Assembly (NCBI RefSeq): GCF_026151205.1
Contig: NC_087074.1
Location: forward strand, 12,753,182-12,817,181
From: Bolinopsis microptera
Lineage: Eukaryota; Ctenophora; Tentaculata; Lobata; Bolinopsidae
Length of the DNA: 64,000 nucleotides
Reading direction: 5' to 3'
Shown here: positions 1 through 11,355 of the stretch, one piece after another
Numbering within the stretch: the first letter of the stretch is position 1
Layout: each line of letters starts with the position of its first letter
Translations under genes and position numbers: made by a program
The notes under the pieces: model-generated
Told to the model about the DNA's origin: nothing
Seen by the model: the letters and a program-made list of their open reading frames with translations, nothing else
Databases searched by the model: none

Positions 1-200
1 TCTAACCTGAGTGAGGGAGGGAGGGAGGTTACTTACTCGATCTTCTCTAGCAACTCTATCTACTGGTTAAGTTTGAGCTGTATGTTCAAAATGGAGGTAT
101 CCGACCCTCAAATGACTCTGTGGATACATATTGATTCTGTAGATTTCTTACACTCTTATATGGAGTTATGTAACATGTAATTAATGTAACATGTATTCTA

Positions 201-377
201 TCTAAGTAAACTATAGGTACAAATATAATATTAATCATAAGCTAAAATGTACTAATCTTTGTATTCTAAATGGGGAAAAAGAAGAAACATTGTCAGTCAG
301 TCGAGAAAATTGTCAGTCAGGCTATATGGCAGCTTTGTAGATGTTGTGACTATGCTAGTAGTGGTCCCAGGCTTGCG
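201..377 (+). repeat. 175-bp dispersed repeat, copy 1
   Basis: This stretch is matched in reverse complement by 7423-7599 with only scattered differences. Similarity stops sharply after GGCTTGCG on one side and near TAAACTATAGGT on the other. The two copies face each other and enclose a 7-kb block holding a PLE, a hAT element and a receptor gene. A 69-codon open frame (270-479) overlaps it but looks fortuitous. The rest of 1-766 holds no gene that I can see; part of it is presumably the 3' untranslated tail of the PLE. Confidence 0.8.
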
Positions 378-766
378 ACTGGAATTGCGGTGTTAAATCG
401 ATTTAATGGTACCAACGATCCACCTCCCACTTGTTGTTTGGTACTTAGCATTAATAGTGTTAGCTGTAGCCATTTATAGCAAGAATCTTAAAACTAAAGG
501 GGATGACAAGGAAAAGAGGAAGGAAAAAGAATAACGGGACAAACAATTAATTAAAGTATTTATAGGAGCATTAGATATTGTAATTACAAGCTTCAATAAT
601 AAATCACTGACTAAAACTTCTAATTAAAATGACACTTGGTACGCTCGCCCATTTTCACTGGTCAGTCTGAACTTCGGTTTAGCACGTTGTACACTTATTC
701 ACCTAAGTTTCAGAATTTGTTCAGTTTAGCAGAGTTAGTACCCGTGTTTCAATAAATCAAAAGATA

Positions 767-3508
767 TCAGGGGAGTTCTTTAATAATGTTACGGTCATCT
801 AGAATACCGAACTTCCTGAAAACGTTATCATATTTCCTCAGACAACGTTTAATGCCTTTAATCAGTCTATCACGGCTATATCCTCTATCAATTAGAATTT
901 TGAATATTTTGTGAAGATGGGAGGTAAAGATATCCAATCTAGTGCAAACATTACCATATCTAAGAACTTGACTTGAAAAAACGTTGTAGCCAACCTCGGT
1001 TGGGATGTTACTGTGAGGAAATGTAAGGGATACAACATGAAAATTAAAATCATCAGTTTTGTTATACACTGATATTTCTAGTCCTTCTGTGGAAATATTA
1101 ATATTTAAATCAAGGTAGTTAATGATTTTATTATTGGAACCAGCTCGCTCCATCTCCAATGAATTAGGATAAATATCTTTAATCAATTGATGAAAGTAAA
1201 GGTAGTTAATAATAGATAAATCGTCAACATATCGTTTATTATTGGATAATATCTTTGCTAATCCCATTTTCTTTTCCTGAAGTAAACGTTTCATATAATT
1301 AAATTCCTTTTTGCCAACAGTGAGATCAGCTATAGGGGAACTTGAATTTCCACCCATAGGAATACCCTTGGTTTGTATGAATACAATCCCACCGAAGACG
1401 ACATAAGTGTTATAAATAATAAATTTAACAGCCTCTTTTAGGTCATCTTGACTAAAGCAGGCATGACAATCATAGGTTTTATTGGAAAAGAAACATGTAT
1501 TACTGTCTCTTTTAGAAATACAAATATATCTATTACGGTCTGAAAATATTAAATCAACAACTTCATTAATCATATTCTCTACTTCAATCAAGTCTAATCT
1601 GGTATAAAGAGTAGTAAAATCATATACTTGTATATTATAAACATCGCTATTTTTGATAGCTTCAAGGAATTCACTTGAGGAATCTATGCTCCAAAACATG
1701 TTTATACCGCTGTTGTTGTAGATTGCCTCGCAGTATTTCTTGAAGTATTTCCTCAAAAGTTTCAGACAACAGTTAACTTGGACGTTAAGTTGTTTCGTAA
1801 CGCAAAAACGGGCACCTGCAATGAACCTCGCCTTGTAAGGGTTCTTATGAAGCTTAGGGTTCCAGAAGATGCGTGCTAGTCGCAAGTTTTTATCTTCAAC
1901 TTGTACATTAAATCTCTCCTTTAGACTCTCAGATATTTTATTGACATAATGAGTCTCGTCTTCGCTACAGGGTTTATATGTATCATTACCTATACATTCT
2001 AGAGTATTAGGATCAAAACCCATTTCATTGACAAGAGTTTTTACATAAAACTTTTTACAAATAAATGAAAAATTACCAGAAGCTTTGTCGATACTACAAA
2101 TAATGTATTTACTTTTCAGCAATTTAAGACTTCTTTTAACATCATCTTTTTCCAGTGTGTTTTCTTTTATTTCAAATGTTTCAGGAAAGTTTTTCTTGTA
2201 ATATTCAATACGATTGGAAACTATTGATAACACTTTTTCCTTCCAATCGCTGAACTTTACTTCTTTTTGACAGTACTTTCTACTTTTTGATTTTATAAAT
2301 TTATCGACAGCTTCGGTAACTGACATATATATCTCATCTGGAGATTTAAATGTGGGAATTCTGTATTTACAACCGTAGGAAAGTACTTCCCTAAGTTCAA
2401 CATTATCAACAATATCTAAATTACCAGTAACTACATGTCCATGAGGAGGATAATTGAAAGGGGAGGAGTGACAATCGCATGGACTACCTAAAATAGATTT
2501 AATGTCAGAAATAGAAAGTTTCTTTAAGAATGAAGCATAGTTACAAATAGAAAGACTTATAGGATCATTATACTCATAATAAATCTGTAATGGTGTAAAA
2601 GACTGAATCAAAATGGGAAGCAAATCAATGACTGAAGTGTCAGAGAAAATAGATTTTAGGTTAAGATTATCAATGAATTTGCAATTAAATGGAACAATTA
2701 TAAATTCTCTATTACTGGATTCAGATTTGTTCTGATGGTATTTGGGGGAAAATGTTGAACAGAAAGAGGAACATACGTTGTAAATCAATCCTGAATTATT
2801 TTGACTCAGAGAGTAGAGAGTGTCTAAATCTGATAAGCTATAACATTTTAATGTTTTGTATATGGAATGTTCTGAAGAGATGTTATCTTTCAGCCTGTTA
2901 ATATCAGACTCTATGGTATCCAGAGACTTCTTAGGCTGAACTTTCTTCTTTCCATTTCCTCTGCCACGTTTGTATCGAGCAATCTGTCCACTAAAATAAT
3001 TCATAACCCGATCTTGGGAGATGTTGCCCGTTCCTTTCTTCTTGTCATTAAGACCAAGAGGGAATGCTGTCCCAAGCTTCTCTATCCAGTAATCCTCCAG
3101 GAGAAGTAAATCATTTTTGACATCGGTGGACATGTCAGAATCAACATAATCTACAATCTGTATGGAAGCATCTGAGAAGACGTGACCAGGAATATTAAAA
3201 TGTTCATATAAAAATGTGGATGATTTGGCTTTGACACAATTTCTGTGGCCATTGACTCTTTTATGAAGTGGTTGAGTTGTTTCTCCAACATATTGTTTTT
3301 TACAGGTAGAACAGGTAATAACATAAATAACATTATTAGTTTTACAATTAAATATAAAATTTGTATGTCCAAAGATAAAATCATTATTAAAAGTACTGCT
3401 CCTAAATGTATTAACAGGATTAAAACTGTTGCAAGTGAGACAACCTCTACCATTGCAACATCTAAAAGTGCTAGAAAAGACATTACTAGGGGTTACCCAT
3501 TTATTCAA
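767..3508 (-). CDS. Naiad-type Penelope-like retroelement: N-terminal GIY-YIG nuclease plus reverse transcriptase
   Basis: One uninterrupted frame of about 913 codons. Order of parts: a Cys cluster (CCNGRGCLTC, about 17-26); a GIY-YIG nuclease (IYV about 61-63, YVG about 73-75, Arg 84, acidic block EDYWIEKLG near 138-146); a DKG-like motif (IDKASGN near 469-475); and a Penelope-type reverse transcriptase with the first catalytic Asp in YDFTTLYT near 628, GIPMGG near 714, catalytic YVDD near 760, and the thumb motif PTEVGYNVFSSQVLRYG. Canonical PLEs carry the nuclease at the C terminus. The permuted order defines the Naiad clade of invertebrates. The frame is open upstream to a TGA at 3542-3544; 3508 is a TTG, so the true start is unknown. 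The lack of stops in 2.7 kb suggests recent activity. Confidence 0.92.
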   Translation of the reverse strand: MNKWVTPSNVFSSTFRCCNGRGCLTCNSFNPVNTFRSSTFNNDFIFGHTNFIFNCKTNNVIYVITCSTCKKQYVGETTQPLHKRVNGHRNCVKAKSSTFLYEHFNIPGHVFSDASIQIVDYVDSDMSTDVKNDLLLLEDYWIEKLGTAFPLGLNDKKKGTGNISQDRVMNYFSGQIARYKRGRGNGKKKVQPKKSLDTIESDINRLKDNISSEHSIYKTLKCYSLSDLDTLYSLSQNNSGLIYNVCSSFCSTFSPKYHQNKSESSNREFIIVPFNCKFIDNLNLKSIFSDTSVIDLLPILIQSFTPLQIYYEYNDPISLSICNYASFLKKLSISDIKSILGSPCDCHSSPFNYPPHGHVVTGNLDIVDNVELREVLSYGCKYRIPTFKSPDEIYMSVTEAVDKFIKSKSRKYCQKEVKFSDWKEKVLSIVSNRIEYYKKNFPETFEIKENTLEKDDVKRSLKLLKSKYIICSIDKASGNFSFICKKFYVKTLVNEMGFDPNTLECIGNDTYKPCSEDETHYVNKISESLKERFNVQVEDKNLRLARIFWNPKLHKNPYKARFIAGARFCVTKQLNVQVNCCLKLLRKYFKKYCEAIYNNSGINMFWSIDSSSEFLEAIKNSDVYNIQVYDFTTLYTRLDLIEVENMINEVVDLIFSDRNRYICISKRDSNTCFFSNKTYDCHACFSQDDLKEAVKFIIYNTYVVFGGIVFIQTKGIPMGGNSSSPIADLTVGKKEFNYMKRLLQEKKMGLAKILSNNKRYVDDLSIINYLYFHQLIKDIYPNSLEMERAGSNNKIINYLDLNINISTEGLEISVYNKTDDFNFHVVSLTFPHSNIPTEVGYNVFSSQVLRYGNVCTRLDIFTSHLHKIFKILIDRGYSRDRLIKGIKRCLRKYDNVFRKFGILDDRNIIKELP

Positions 3509-3598
3509 GGATTTTGAGAAAAATTTACCATTACGTTTAAGTCAAGAAGGTAACATCATCCCTTTCGGCGTTTCCGCCTAGACCCAACGACTCGAGAT

Positions 3599-4737
3599 CA
3601 TAGGCACATATTAGGTGCGATGGGTGCGGGATCGCACAATTTAGCGTTTTCCGCACATTTCCGCATAATTTATTGTTTTCCGCACATTTTGTAATTTTCT
3701 GCATATTTCCGCATAATCTAGCATTTTCCGCGTAATTTCGCATAATTTTGAAATTTTCGCGTTAAGATTTTCGAGTGTAAAAACCAAAATATGTTAAAAA
3801 TCGGGACCTTTTAGGACCGTGACTCAGGCCCTTTCGGGACCCTGACCGAGGCCCTTTCGGGACCGTGACCCAGGCCCTTTTGGAACTCATACCTAGGCCA
3901 CGTGACCCAGTTACCACGTGACCCAGGCCCTTTCGGGACCCTGACCCAGGCCCTTTCGGGACCGTGACCCAAGCCCTTTCGGGACCGTTACCCAGGCCCT
4001 TTCGGGACCGTGACCCAGGCCCTTTTGGAACTCATACCTAGGCCACGTGACCCAGTTACCACGTGACCCAGGCCCTTTCGGGACCCTGACCCAGGCCCTT
4101 TCGGGACCGTGACCCAGGCCCTTTCGGGACCGTTACCCAGGCCCTTTCGGAACCGTGACCCAGGCCTTTTCGGGACCGTGACCCAGGCCGTTATGGAACC
4201 CTCGTCGTTACCGTACTTCGATTATAGTGTATCAGTTATCATTCGTAACTTCACCACATCATCTGATTACTCTATATCACATCACAACGTCATGGACCGT
4301 TTCCTAAAGAAATGACCCATCATCAAGCTCACCACACAAGAAACATATTTGCGATCACGCATGGGATCTGATCGACTCTATCAAGAGGCGTCTTCAAATA
4401 ACTGTCTCCTGATCTCTACCAGATCAAGTCACTGTTCTCAGATAACTGAATCTCAATATAGGTTCAATCATGGTCTTAGTAAAGAACTACACCCTCAGTA
4501 ACACATAAACAGACCTATTTTTGATAAGAGCGGCGGTTATACGTTTAGAATTTCCAAAGTCCTTGAGAAAATGCAAAAGAAAACCGCACAATTCCCGCAC
4601 AAATTTCGAAAAAATCGCCGCACATTTGGCGCATAATCGGTAAAAATTTACCGCACCTTACCGCACATTTTACCTTTATAGTCGGGTGCGGTACCGCATA
4701 ATTTCGATTTTTTTACCGCACCTAATATGTGCCTCTG
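3599..4737. mobile_element. Non-autonomous hAT-type DNA transposon with 8-bp target duplication
   Basis: Terminal inverted repeats of 21 bp lie at 3599-3619 and 4717-4737 (outer end CAKAGGCACATATTAGG, one mismatch). The element is flanked by a perfect 8-bp direct repeat, CTCGAGAT, at 3591-3598 and 4738-4745. That site fits the hAT preference nTnnnnAn, and the ends begin with CA as hAT ends do. Subterminal regions on both sides carry many short GCGGAAA/CCGCACA motifs in opposite orientation, probably binding sites for a transposase supplied in trans. The interior is a tandem repeat; no transposase frame is present. Confidence 0.85.
3816..4210 (+). repeat. 22-bp tandem repeat inside the hAT element
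   Basis: About 17 imperfect copies of a 22-bp unit (GGACCGTGACCCAGGCCC plus TTTC) are interrupted by a longer higher-order unit containing CCACGTGACCCAGTTACC, which occurs twice (about 3897 and 4042). The block is markedly richer in GC than its surroundings. The 68-codon frame through it (4109-4315) is a by-product of the repeat. Confidence 0.9.
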
Positions 4738-4745
4738 CTCGAGAT

Positions 4746-5862
4746 AGGCCAAGGACAACGGGTCGGACATCAACCTATTGTCATGGGGCTGCCATGATTG
4801 GGCGGGCGTTAGATGTCATGAACCTAAATAGTTCTCCCACCGACGCAGTGTAGCCTGGCGAGATTCTTCGCGACCATAAAAATCTCTTAGAACCGGATCT
4901 TGCACTGCCGCTGTTTCTCGTACCGTAGCATGGCGGACAGCTCACGCCAGAAAATGAAATAAACAGGTAAATACAGGATAAATCAGGAGATGTATGTACA
5001 ACAACAAGACTTCAAGGAGGGCGCCCAAGAAAACAAAGATCAACCAAATCTCGGAACCAATGGCCGGGAGAGATATAAGTGACGTATGTATTAAAACCAA
5101 AAATGCAAGTTATACGAGAAACCTTTTAATAACAACTGTAACTTTAACGTTAGGAGGTCTAAGTTTAAACTTCAGGTAACAACACATGAACTAAATACTA
5201 AAGAGCGCGTGAAGGAGGTAGATTAAAAGTTCACACTTAATCTTGATCTTAGTTCCGTGATCTCAAATTGCAATTTTCACTTACGTCAGAGACTAACAAA
5301 CATCGTGCAAAAATAATTTTGTTGTATCTTATCAGTTATCTATACTTAGAAACGTACCGATACGGAGGTTTCTTGTTGACAGGGGAACGGGGCCTAACCC
5401 GGACCAACTTCCGTGTCTTCCGGGGCCTACGTCGCATTGTAAAACTGATAAACTTAAAATCGAACGTAGAAAGAAAACGATGACTGGATTTTGTAAATGA
5501 GTTGTAAAGTAACATGCTCATCAGCATACGAACTTCTTTCCATAGAGCATGAAAAATCTTTTATACTGATGGAAAGAATGGAATTAAAACTATAGAATTG
5601 AAAAAAAGAAAGCAGAGTACTCACGCTAATACTAGTTCACAAAACATTGTCTTAAAGTATAGTCTCTACTGTTCTAAAGTATGAGTATCTTTTCGAAATT
5701 TAAAAAAACCTAAGAGACGCAGGAGATCCGAAAAGTAAGAAGGAATTCTTATGAAATTACAACTCTATCGGGGTAATTGTCATTACATTCGAAAGGGACA
5801 TATTACGACCTGATTTTATAGTCTAAACGAAATAATCATGATTTTACAAGTCTTTTCAGTCC
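4746..5862. other. Non-coding stretch between hAT element and receptor gene
   Basis: I see no gene here. Short frames at 4994-5179 and 5268-5527 lack recognisable domains, and their composition resembles the surrounding DNA. The last part should contain the 3' untranslated region of the minus-strand receptor gene. Confidence 0.5.
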
Positions 5863-7020
5863 TTAACATGGGGGAGAATTCCCAAAATGAGACATGCTAC
5901 TACTGAGTGGTGTCACGGAGTGCTGAGTAGTGTCACTCAAGTACGGGTCAGACTCCGAGTCTTCAATATGCGTCCTACAAGGAGAACAAGTGAATATCAT
6001 CACATACATCTCCCTGTATTTAACCCTGAGTTGAGGCTTCCTGAAGATGACGATAACTGAGAAAACAGAAGAGTAGACCAAGGGGATAATGAACAGTCCT
6101 ACTCCGAGAGTCACTCCATCAGTTAAGATACCGTGATTGCAGTTATAGAGCACGGGTAAAACACTGCTACACACGAAGAATAGTGTCGAAGTGAGGAAGA
6201 CAGTGACGGAGACATGTCTCCAGTTGCACCGAGAGCCAGGTAATAGAGACACGGTCTCTAGCCGGGTCAGCCACCGTCTCAGATACACTATATCAACTAT
6301 CATGGCTATGAAAACTACCAGGGTGGGTACCAGGATGTAGATGGCAGCTATCTGGCATAAAATCTTAGAATGGTCAGTTATCAAGTCAGGACCCACCAGA
6401 TTGGGAGCTGTCATGGTATCAGTTAACAGCAGGGCTATCGTTGTAGATATGAGGCCGGGTACCACACAAAACGCCACCAGGTTCGAATGGAGGATGTTCA
6501 TCATATGCTCCGACTCTGTCTTCCAGAGGAAACTCCACACTACGGCCATAACAGTGTCTAACACGTGGAGACACGTAATTAGACAACATAATGCTCCAGT
6601 GCCCTTTTTCAGCAAACCTTCATCAAAGCTCCAGTAGGGACGGACCAGCTTAACGGTCACGTAAATGATCTGGACCAAGTTCATCAGGTTTGAGCAGTTG
6701 TACCCAGGCAGCGCTGTGATCATGTAGTAAAACACGCTCCTGTACAGGACCACCCTGTTCACCCCACCAGAGTAGACTAGGATGCTGATGAAAGAGAGGA
6801 TGAGTTGTCCCTGAGCTTGGAGGATGTCTCCAGCTGCTATTCCCATAAACATGGCGGGGATAAACCTGGACCTGCCTTTGTAGTACTGCTGGACAATGAA
6901 ACTGTTCTGGATAAGGATTATGAGGGAGAGAGGGATGGTTACGGGGCTGGAGATGTAGAACAGTCCTTTGTAGAAATTGTAGAGTTTAGTGTCCGTGAAG
7001 TGTTGGAGAGAGGAGTTCAT
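5863..7020 (-). CDS. Seven-transmembrane receptor, divergent rhodopsin-like, intronless
   Basis: 385 residues from an ATG at 7018-7020. Hydrophobic segments fall at about 20-45, 53-80, 92-125, 140-168, 178-200, 218-245, 268-290 and 298-325, which is best read as seven helices plus one uncertain segment. After the third helix comes VTVKLVRPYW where most family members have DRY; the second receptor in this window has VTRTLYLVKPF at the same place. The last helix has IIPLVYSS where the family norm is NPxxY. The tail is short and Ser/Thr-rich (SDTTQHSVTPLSSS), as expected for phosphorylation sites. The single-exon structure could reflect retroposition or an old intronless family. The ligand cannot be inferred. 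Confidence 0.75.
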   Translation of the reverse strand: MNSSLQHFTDTKLYNFYKGLFYISSPVTIPLSLIILIQNSFIVQQYYKGRSRFIPAMFMGIAAGDILQAQGQLILSFISILVYSGGVNRVVLYRSVFYYMITALPGYNCSNLMNLVQIIYVTVKLVRPYWSFDEGLLKKGTGALCCLITCLHVLDTVMAVVWSFLWKTESEHMMNILHSNLVAFCVVPGLISTTIALLLTDTMTAPNLVGPDLITDHSKILCQIAAIYILVPTLVVFIAMIVDIVYLRRWLTRLETVSLLPGSRCNWRHVSVTVFLTSTLFFVCSSVLPVLYNCNHGILTDGVTLGVGLFIIPLVYSSVFSVIVIFRKPQLRVKYREMYVMIFTCSPCRTHIEDSESDPYLSDTTQHSVTPLSSSMSHFGNSPPC

Positions 7021-7422
7021 ATCTTTGGTAAACCTTGTAGTGATCAGTTTATTAGTGTTGTTGAACGTTTACAAAGTCTTAATTAGAACATTTGATAAGA
7101 ACATTTTATTCATAAAACTATGGTATGAAAGGTTCGAGGGTAAATAACTTTGAAACTATCAGTAGATCTTATTGACTTTGAGTAAATTACCTGTAACTGA
7201 CGCCATATTTCTTTGATTTACCTTATCTTATAGTTTTACGTACAAGAAATTTACATTGAGTATCTCCCGGTATTTGGTGATGCAACTTATTTTAAAGTGA
7301 ATTACTACTTGTTATAACATACATCAGTACATCTACAGGGTTTTCAAAAGTCTGGTTAGGAGGATGTAATCTATTTGTAGATTAACGTAATTCTGTAAAA
7401 ATTAATTGGTAATTTTTTTCAC

Positions 7423-7599
7423 CGCAAGCCTGGGACCACTACTAGCATTGTCACAACATCTACAAAGCTGCCATATAGCCTGACTGACAATTTTCTCGAC
7501 TGACTGACAATGTTTCTTCTTTTCTCCATTTAGAATACAAAGATTAGTTCATTTTAGCTTATGATTAATATTATATTTTTACCTATAGTTTACCTAGAT
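7423..7599 (-). repeat. 175-bp dispersed repeat, copy 2 (inverted)
   Basis: Reverse-complement partner of 201-377. It lies about 400 bp beyond the receptor start codon, so it could overlap that gene's 5' region. Shared landmarks are GGTCCCAGGCTTGCG, the doubled TGTCAGTCAGTC segment and TAAACTATAGGT. Confidence 0.8.
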
Positions 7600-10193
7600 T
7601 GTAGTTATTAGTTCGAGACATTCTGAAACTAGAAATAGAACTACAAATACAAAAATAAACGATAAGCCTCCAATTTCTCAAACATTTTCCGAGAATTCCG
7701 TCTATCATATTGGTTGTCAGAGGGTGTTTTTTTCTCGCCGTAAGCAAAATTATCGCTTTATTGAGATCGTCGGGAAAAAATACAATCTGATTGGACCGAC
7801 TGAGTTGACGGGATGAGGTGCACACTTAACTGGGAGCATGCTTACTAAGTGGTACTGGGCTATAGAAAGTAGTGCTATATTGGGAACGGTAGAACAATGG
7901 CTCCTAACCCTAAGTAAGTTAAAGTGGATGGTAATAGCACGTGATAAAGGAACCGGTAAGTGCCCAATGGCAATTCCAGGAAAATCTATTCTGCGGTGCT
8001 CGAGATGTTTTTATTTTTAAGTATTATAAATCTGACTGTTTCGATTAAATCGCGATTATTACAGAGATTATTGCAGAGTACCTCCGGCAGAGGGGGGGGG
8101 GGGGGGGGGAGAGACTTTGTATGGCTATAAGTTTGGTGAATTTGCGCCAAGGGTTGAATTTGACGACATACCCAATTGTTTAACCTTCCAGAACAAACTT
8201 TTGAAGCTAGTGTAGACTGTCCCTCATCACATGGAGACCAATGGAATGGATATAATTAGTTGGTGCACAATAGTGGTGGTATGTCAACAAACTCCACCCT
8301 AGCAACCCTTTAACAGTACTTACTGGTATTGGTCATGATGCGACCAGGGCTAGTCTCGACTGACTCCGAAACACAGAGACGTGAAACTTATACTATAAAG
8401 TTATATTAAAATTAAACTTTTAATTAAATAATTACCGGTACAAAACCAGTACAAAACGAACACGATTAAACATTGAAGGAGAGCTGTAAAGTTTGAGATA
8501 GAATATGAAACAATTGAACTGCCACACGTGCAATATTTATCTGTTGAGGGCTGTTGTAAACTGACCACAGCTATACTTAATAAACCATATAATTTACAAT
8601 TTAGTACTAAACTTATTATATTATATTTTCACGTTTTGAGTACACCTTGAGAGTTAATTTAGTAAGTTTTCGTTGTAATCCTATTGTAAACTGGTGATGG
8701 GTTCCAGAAGATGCCGTTGTAAGAGTATGGGACATGGGTTGCTGTACCGACGAATCTTTCAAAGCAGAGACAAAATTTAAGTCTGAGATTGGTCAACGGG
8801 TGGTAGGTTAAATACTGGATCGTAAGATTGATTAGAAGCCCTATTATAATAATTAAAACTAAAAAGTGGCTTTGCAATGACAGAGACAACTATAGGTAAC
8901 TTAAACTAAATATTGTGTAAATATTTGATATTACAAATCTAACCGGTAAACATGACAACTGCAAACTTAAAAGTAATAACTCAGCTAACTACTTTATATC
9001 CAGATTCCAGAAGTCGAAATACTGAAAAGTGAAATATCGTTGACTATCCGAATTCCGAAACAGGTCACTTATTCAGTTTCTCATTCCGAAAATTGGTATC
9101 GATTATATATCAGGTATTTTGGAAATTTTATTACAATTCAAGTAAAATAGAAAAAAGGCGGTGTCTAGTGTCTATACATATGGAATTTTTGTCTCGATTA
9201 CTGACTCTATATTATGGTTTATAGAGAAAATTGAATATTGAGTACGCTAGGAGTATTGTGATATAAAATCAGGTAAGTGGTTCGAATAGTTTGTAGTATT
9301 CTGTAATCTGTAGCTGCACGAAGCAGCAGGACGCAGGTAGCTGCACTATCCCACTTTTGTTTACTTCTAAAACTTGGTGGAAAAGTTTGCAAGCTATGAT
9401 GTCCAGACTCTTTCTTTCATACAATTTTCCTAGCCTACTTTCCGAAACCTTGTGCTATAAGATTAGATGAATCAGAGTTGTTGTGTAGCTGTTGGACGGA
9501 TGCCAGACTAATGCTCCCTGTCTGACATTAAGCTAATAAAACTTGTGTCATTCACTTGCTCATGTTTGAAACTAGGGGTTCCTCCTCTTTATAGATTTCC
9601 AGGATTTAATGTCCAGCTGGTAGCAATGGCGAAGTGTCTGCAACAGTTTATTTGTAATCAGATAACTTAATCATTCCGAACAGCACAAGGAGAAATGACC
9701 TATTTAGTATTTAGGACCAGTTATGACCAAACTTGATGACAGTAGTCCAATTTTAACTTTAGCATTAGATTTGGTCTGTGTATGGTTGGAAATAAACAAA
9801 AATACTTAATTACCTAATTACCTAATTAAAATTCGTAATAAATTATAGATTACTAATTAAGTAAGTAATAAATTATGCTTAATCTTTCTGAAATCATAGC
9901 TAAGCATATGTCATTGGTTGATCAACATTGACTGCTTACTGCTGTGATTGCACTTATTATGTTTGCATGATTAGATACAATTACATAAGCTATTTAAACA
10001 GTAACTCTTTTATTAGCTGGGTAGTGGACAACATACGTACATTCTGCCCCCTTTAATCCATGAGCAGTTCGTGTCAGCAGTCAGCGGACTGACAATAGAC
10101 TCAAGACCATGACCACAAACACTAGGCTGCCAAGTGTAGCATGCTACAGTTCAGTCACTTTAGTTCCAATTGTAGCGTTTCTGCTCGGACAAT

Positions 10194-10226
10194 GTTTAGG
10201 CAATGTTCACCGAACAATGCCTAAAC
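10194..10226. repeat. Hairpin, 15-bp arms, 3-nt loop
   Basis: GTTTAGGCAATGTTC and GAACAATGCCTAAAC pair with one mismatch around the loop ACC. The flanks contain further partial copies (GTGTTTGGGCACGAAC). It could be a small snap-back remnant. Confidence 0.7.
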
Positions 10227-11206
10227 AGTGTTTGGGCACGAACAGCTATATAATGTAAAATATCTCTTTTTCATCAATAAAACTTAATTTTTAACTCGGT
10301 AAAATGGTCGTTCTTGGCTCTATCCGTCGAAAGGGGTACGTCATAAGTGTGACCCCGGGCACCACATTGTTCTCCAGCATAACTACACGTAATAGATACT
10401 TATAATGCTGAACGAAAGATATAATTAGCTTTAATAAGTAATTATCACCACAATGTCAACCTACTGATGAAAGCATAGCCCAGCTTGTGCTGAATGGAAC
10501 TTGGGAGCATTCCTCATAGCATTGGTCTGCCTCGGGATGGTCAAATTATCTTTCTTTGCCACAGTTTAATTATACAGGGATATATTTATCAAGACGTTGA
10601 GATGAATTATTGAACGTCAGAGTTCCAGTTGCTAATTTGCATCACAATATACGCCTTCCGGAGGTTTAGACAGATAATTTATGAAATCTTTCACTTCTCC
10701 ACAATTACAGTATATTCGAATATGATTTCCTTAAAGATAATATACAGATCTAATTAAGATGGCACGCTCAAATGATCAACTGTGCGAGTAATTATAGGAT
10801 TAGAAGGGCCCCGTTCTTGATGGTTATAATTTTGATATATTTCAGTTTTAGTCTCGACTGGTGCTTAGTGGTGTCATAACGCGAGTTAATGATTGCGATC
10901 ATTTCGATATTTTCCAGTACTATTTGTCACGCATCTCTGTTATAATTCAGATATTAAATCTCGTGTGATATGGAAAGGTGCACGTGCGAACTAAAAATTA
11001 CTGAAACGAACTTTCGCTGTTTTTTTCCTTCCCTCAAATTGCGTTGTGCTCAGTGCAAATGAGCGTTAAATTTTAATCGACTATATCTTCGGTTGCGATA
11101 GACATTTTTTGTATTTGTAAAAACTGACTATACAAAATGCTTCTTCCCTGTGACGCAGACAACAGGCTTTCTAGTCATCATTATGATTCAGTGATTTCAT
11201 CTTGTG

Positions 11207-11355
11207 CAGGGACAAAAGGATTTCGCGGCATGTACGAAATCGCGAAATTTCCCATTCTCCGCGACAAATTTTATGTATAGTTTAATGTATAGCCTGTTAA
11301 ATTTCGCGGTACCGCGATTTTTGGCAAAAATAATCGCGAAATCCTTTTGTCCCTG
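11207..11355. mobile_element. 149-bp hAT-type MITE with 8-bp target duplication
   Basis: Perfect 21-bp inverted ends at 11207-11227 and 11335-11355 (CAGGGACAAAAGGATTTCG onwards) are flanked by the perfect direct repeat ATCTTGTG (11199-11206 and 11356-11363). The CAGGG terminus and the 8-bp duplication are hAT hallmarks. The interior repeats CGCGAAAT motifs in both orientations. There is no coding capacity. Confidence 0.9.

Noticed and set aside
10462-10500. Hammerhead-like CTGATGA core
   Set aside because: The expected GAAA segment after stem II is not present in the right place; other CTGATGA sites (for example 46671 and 60262) fail as well.
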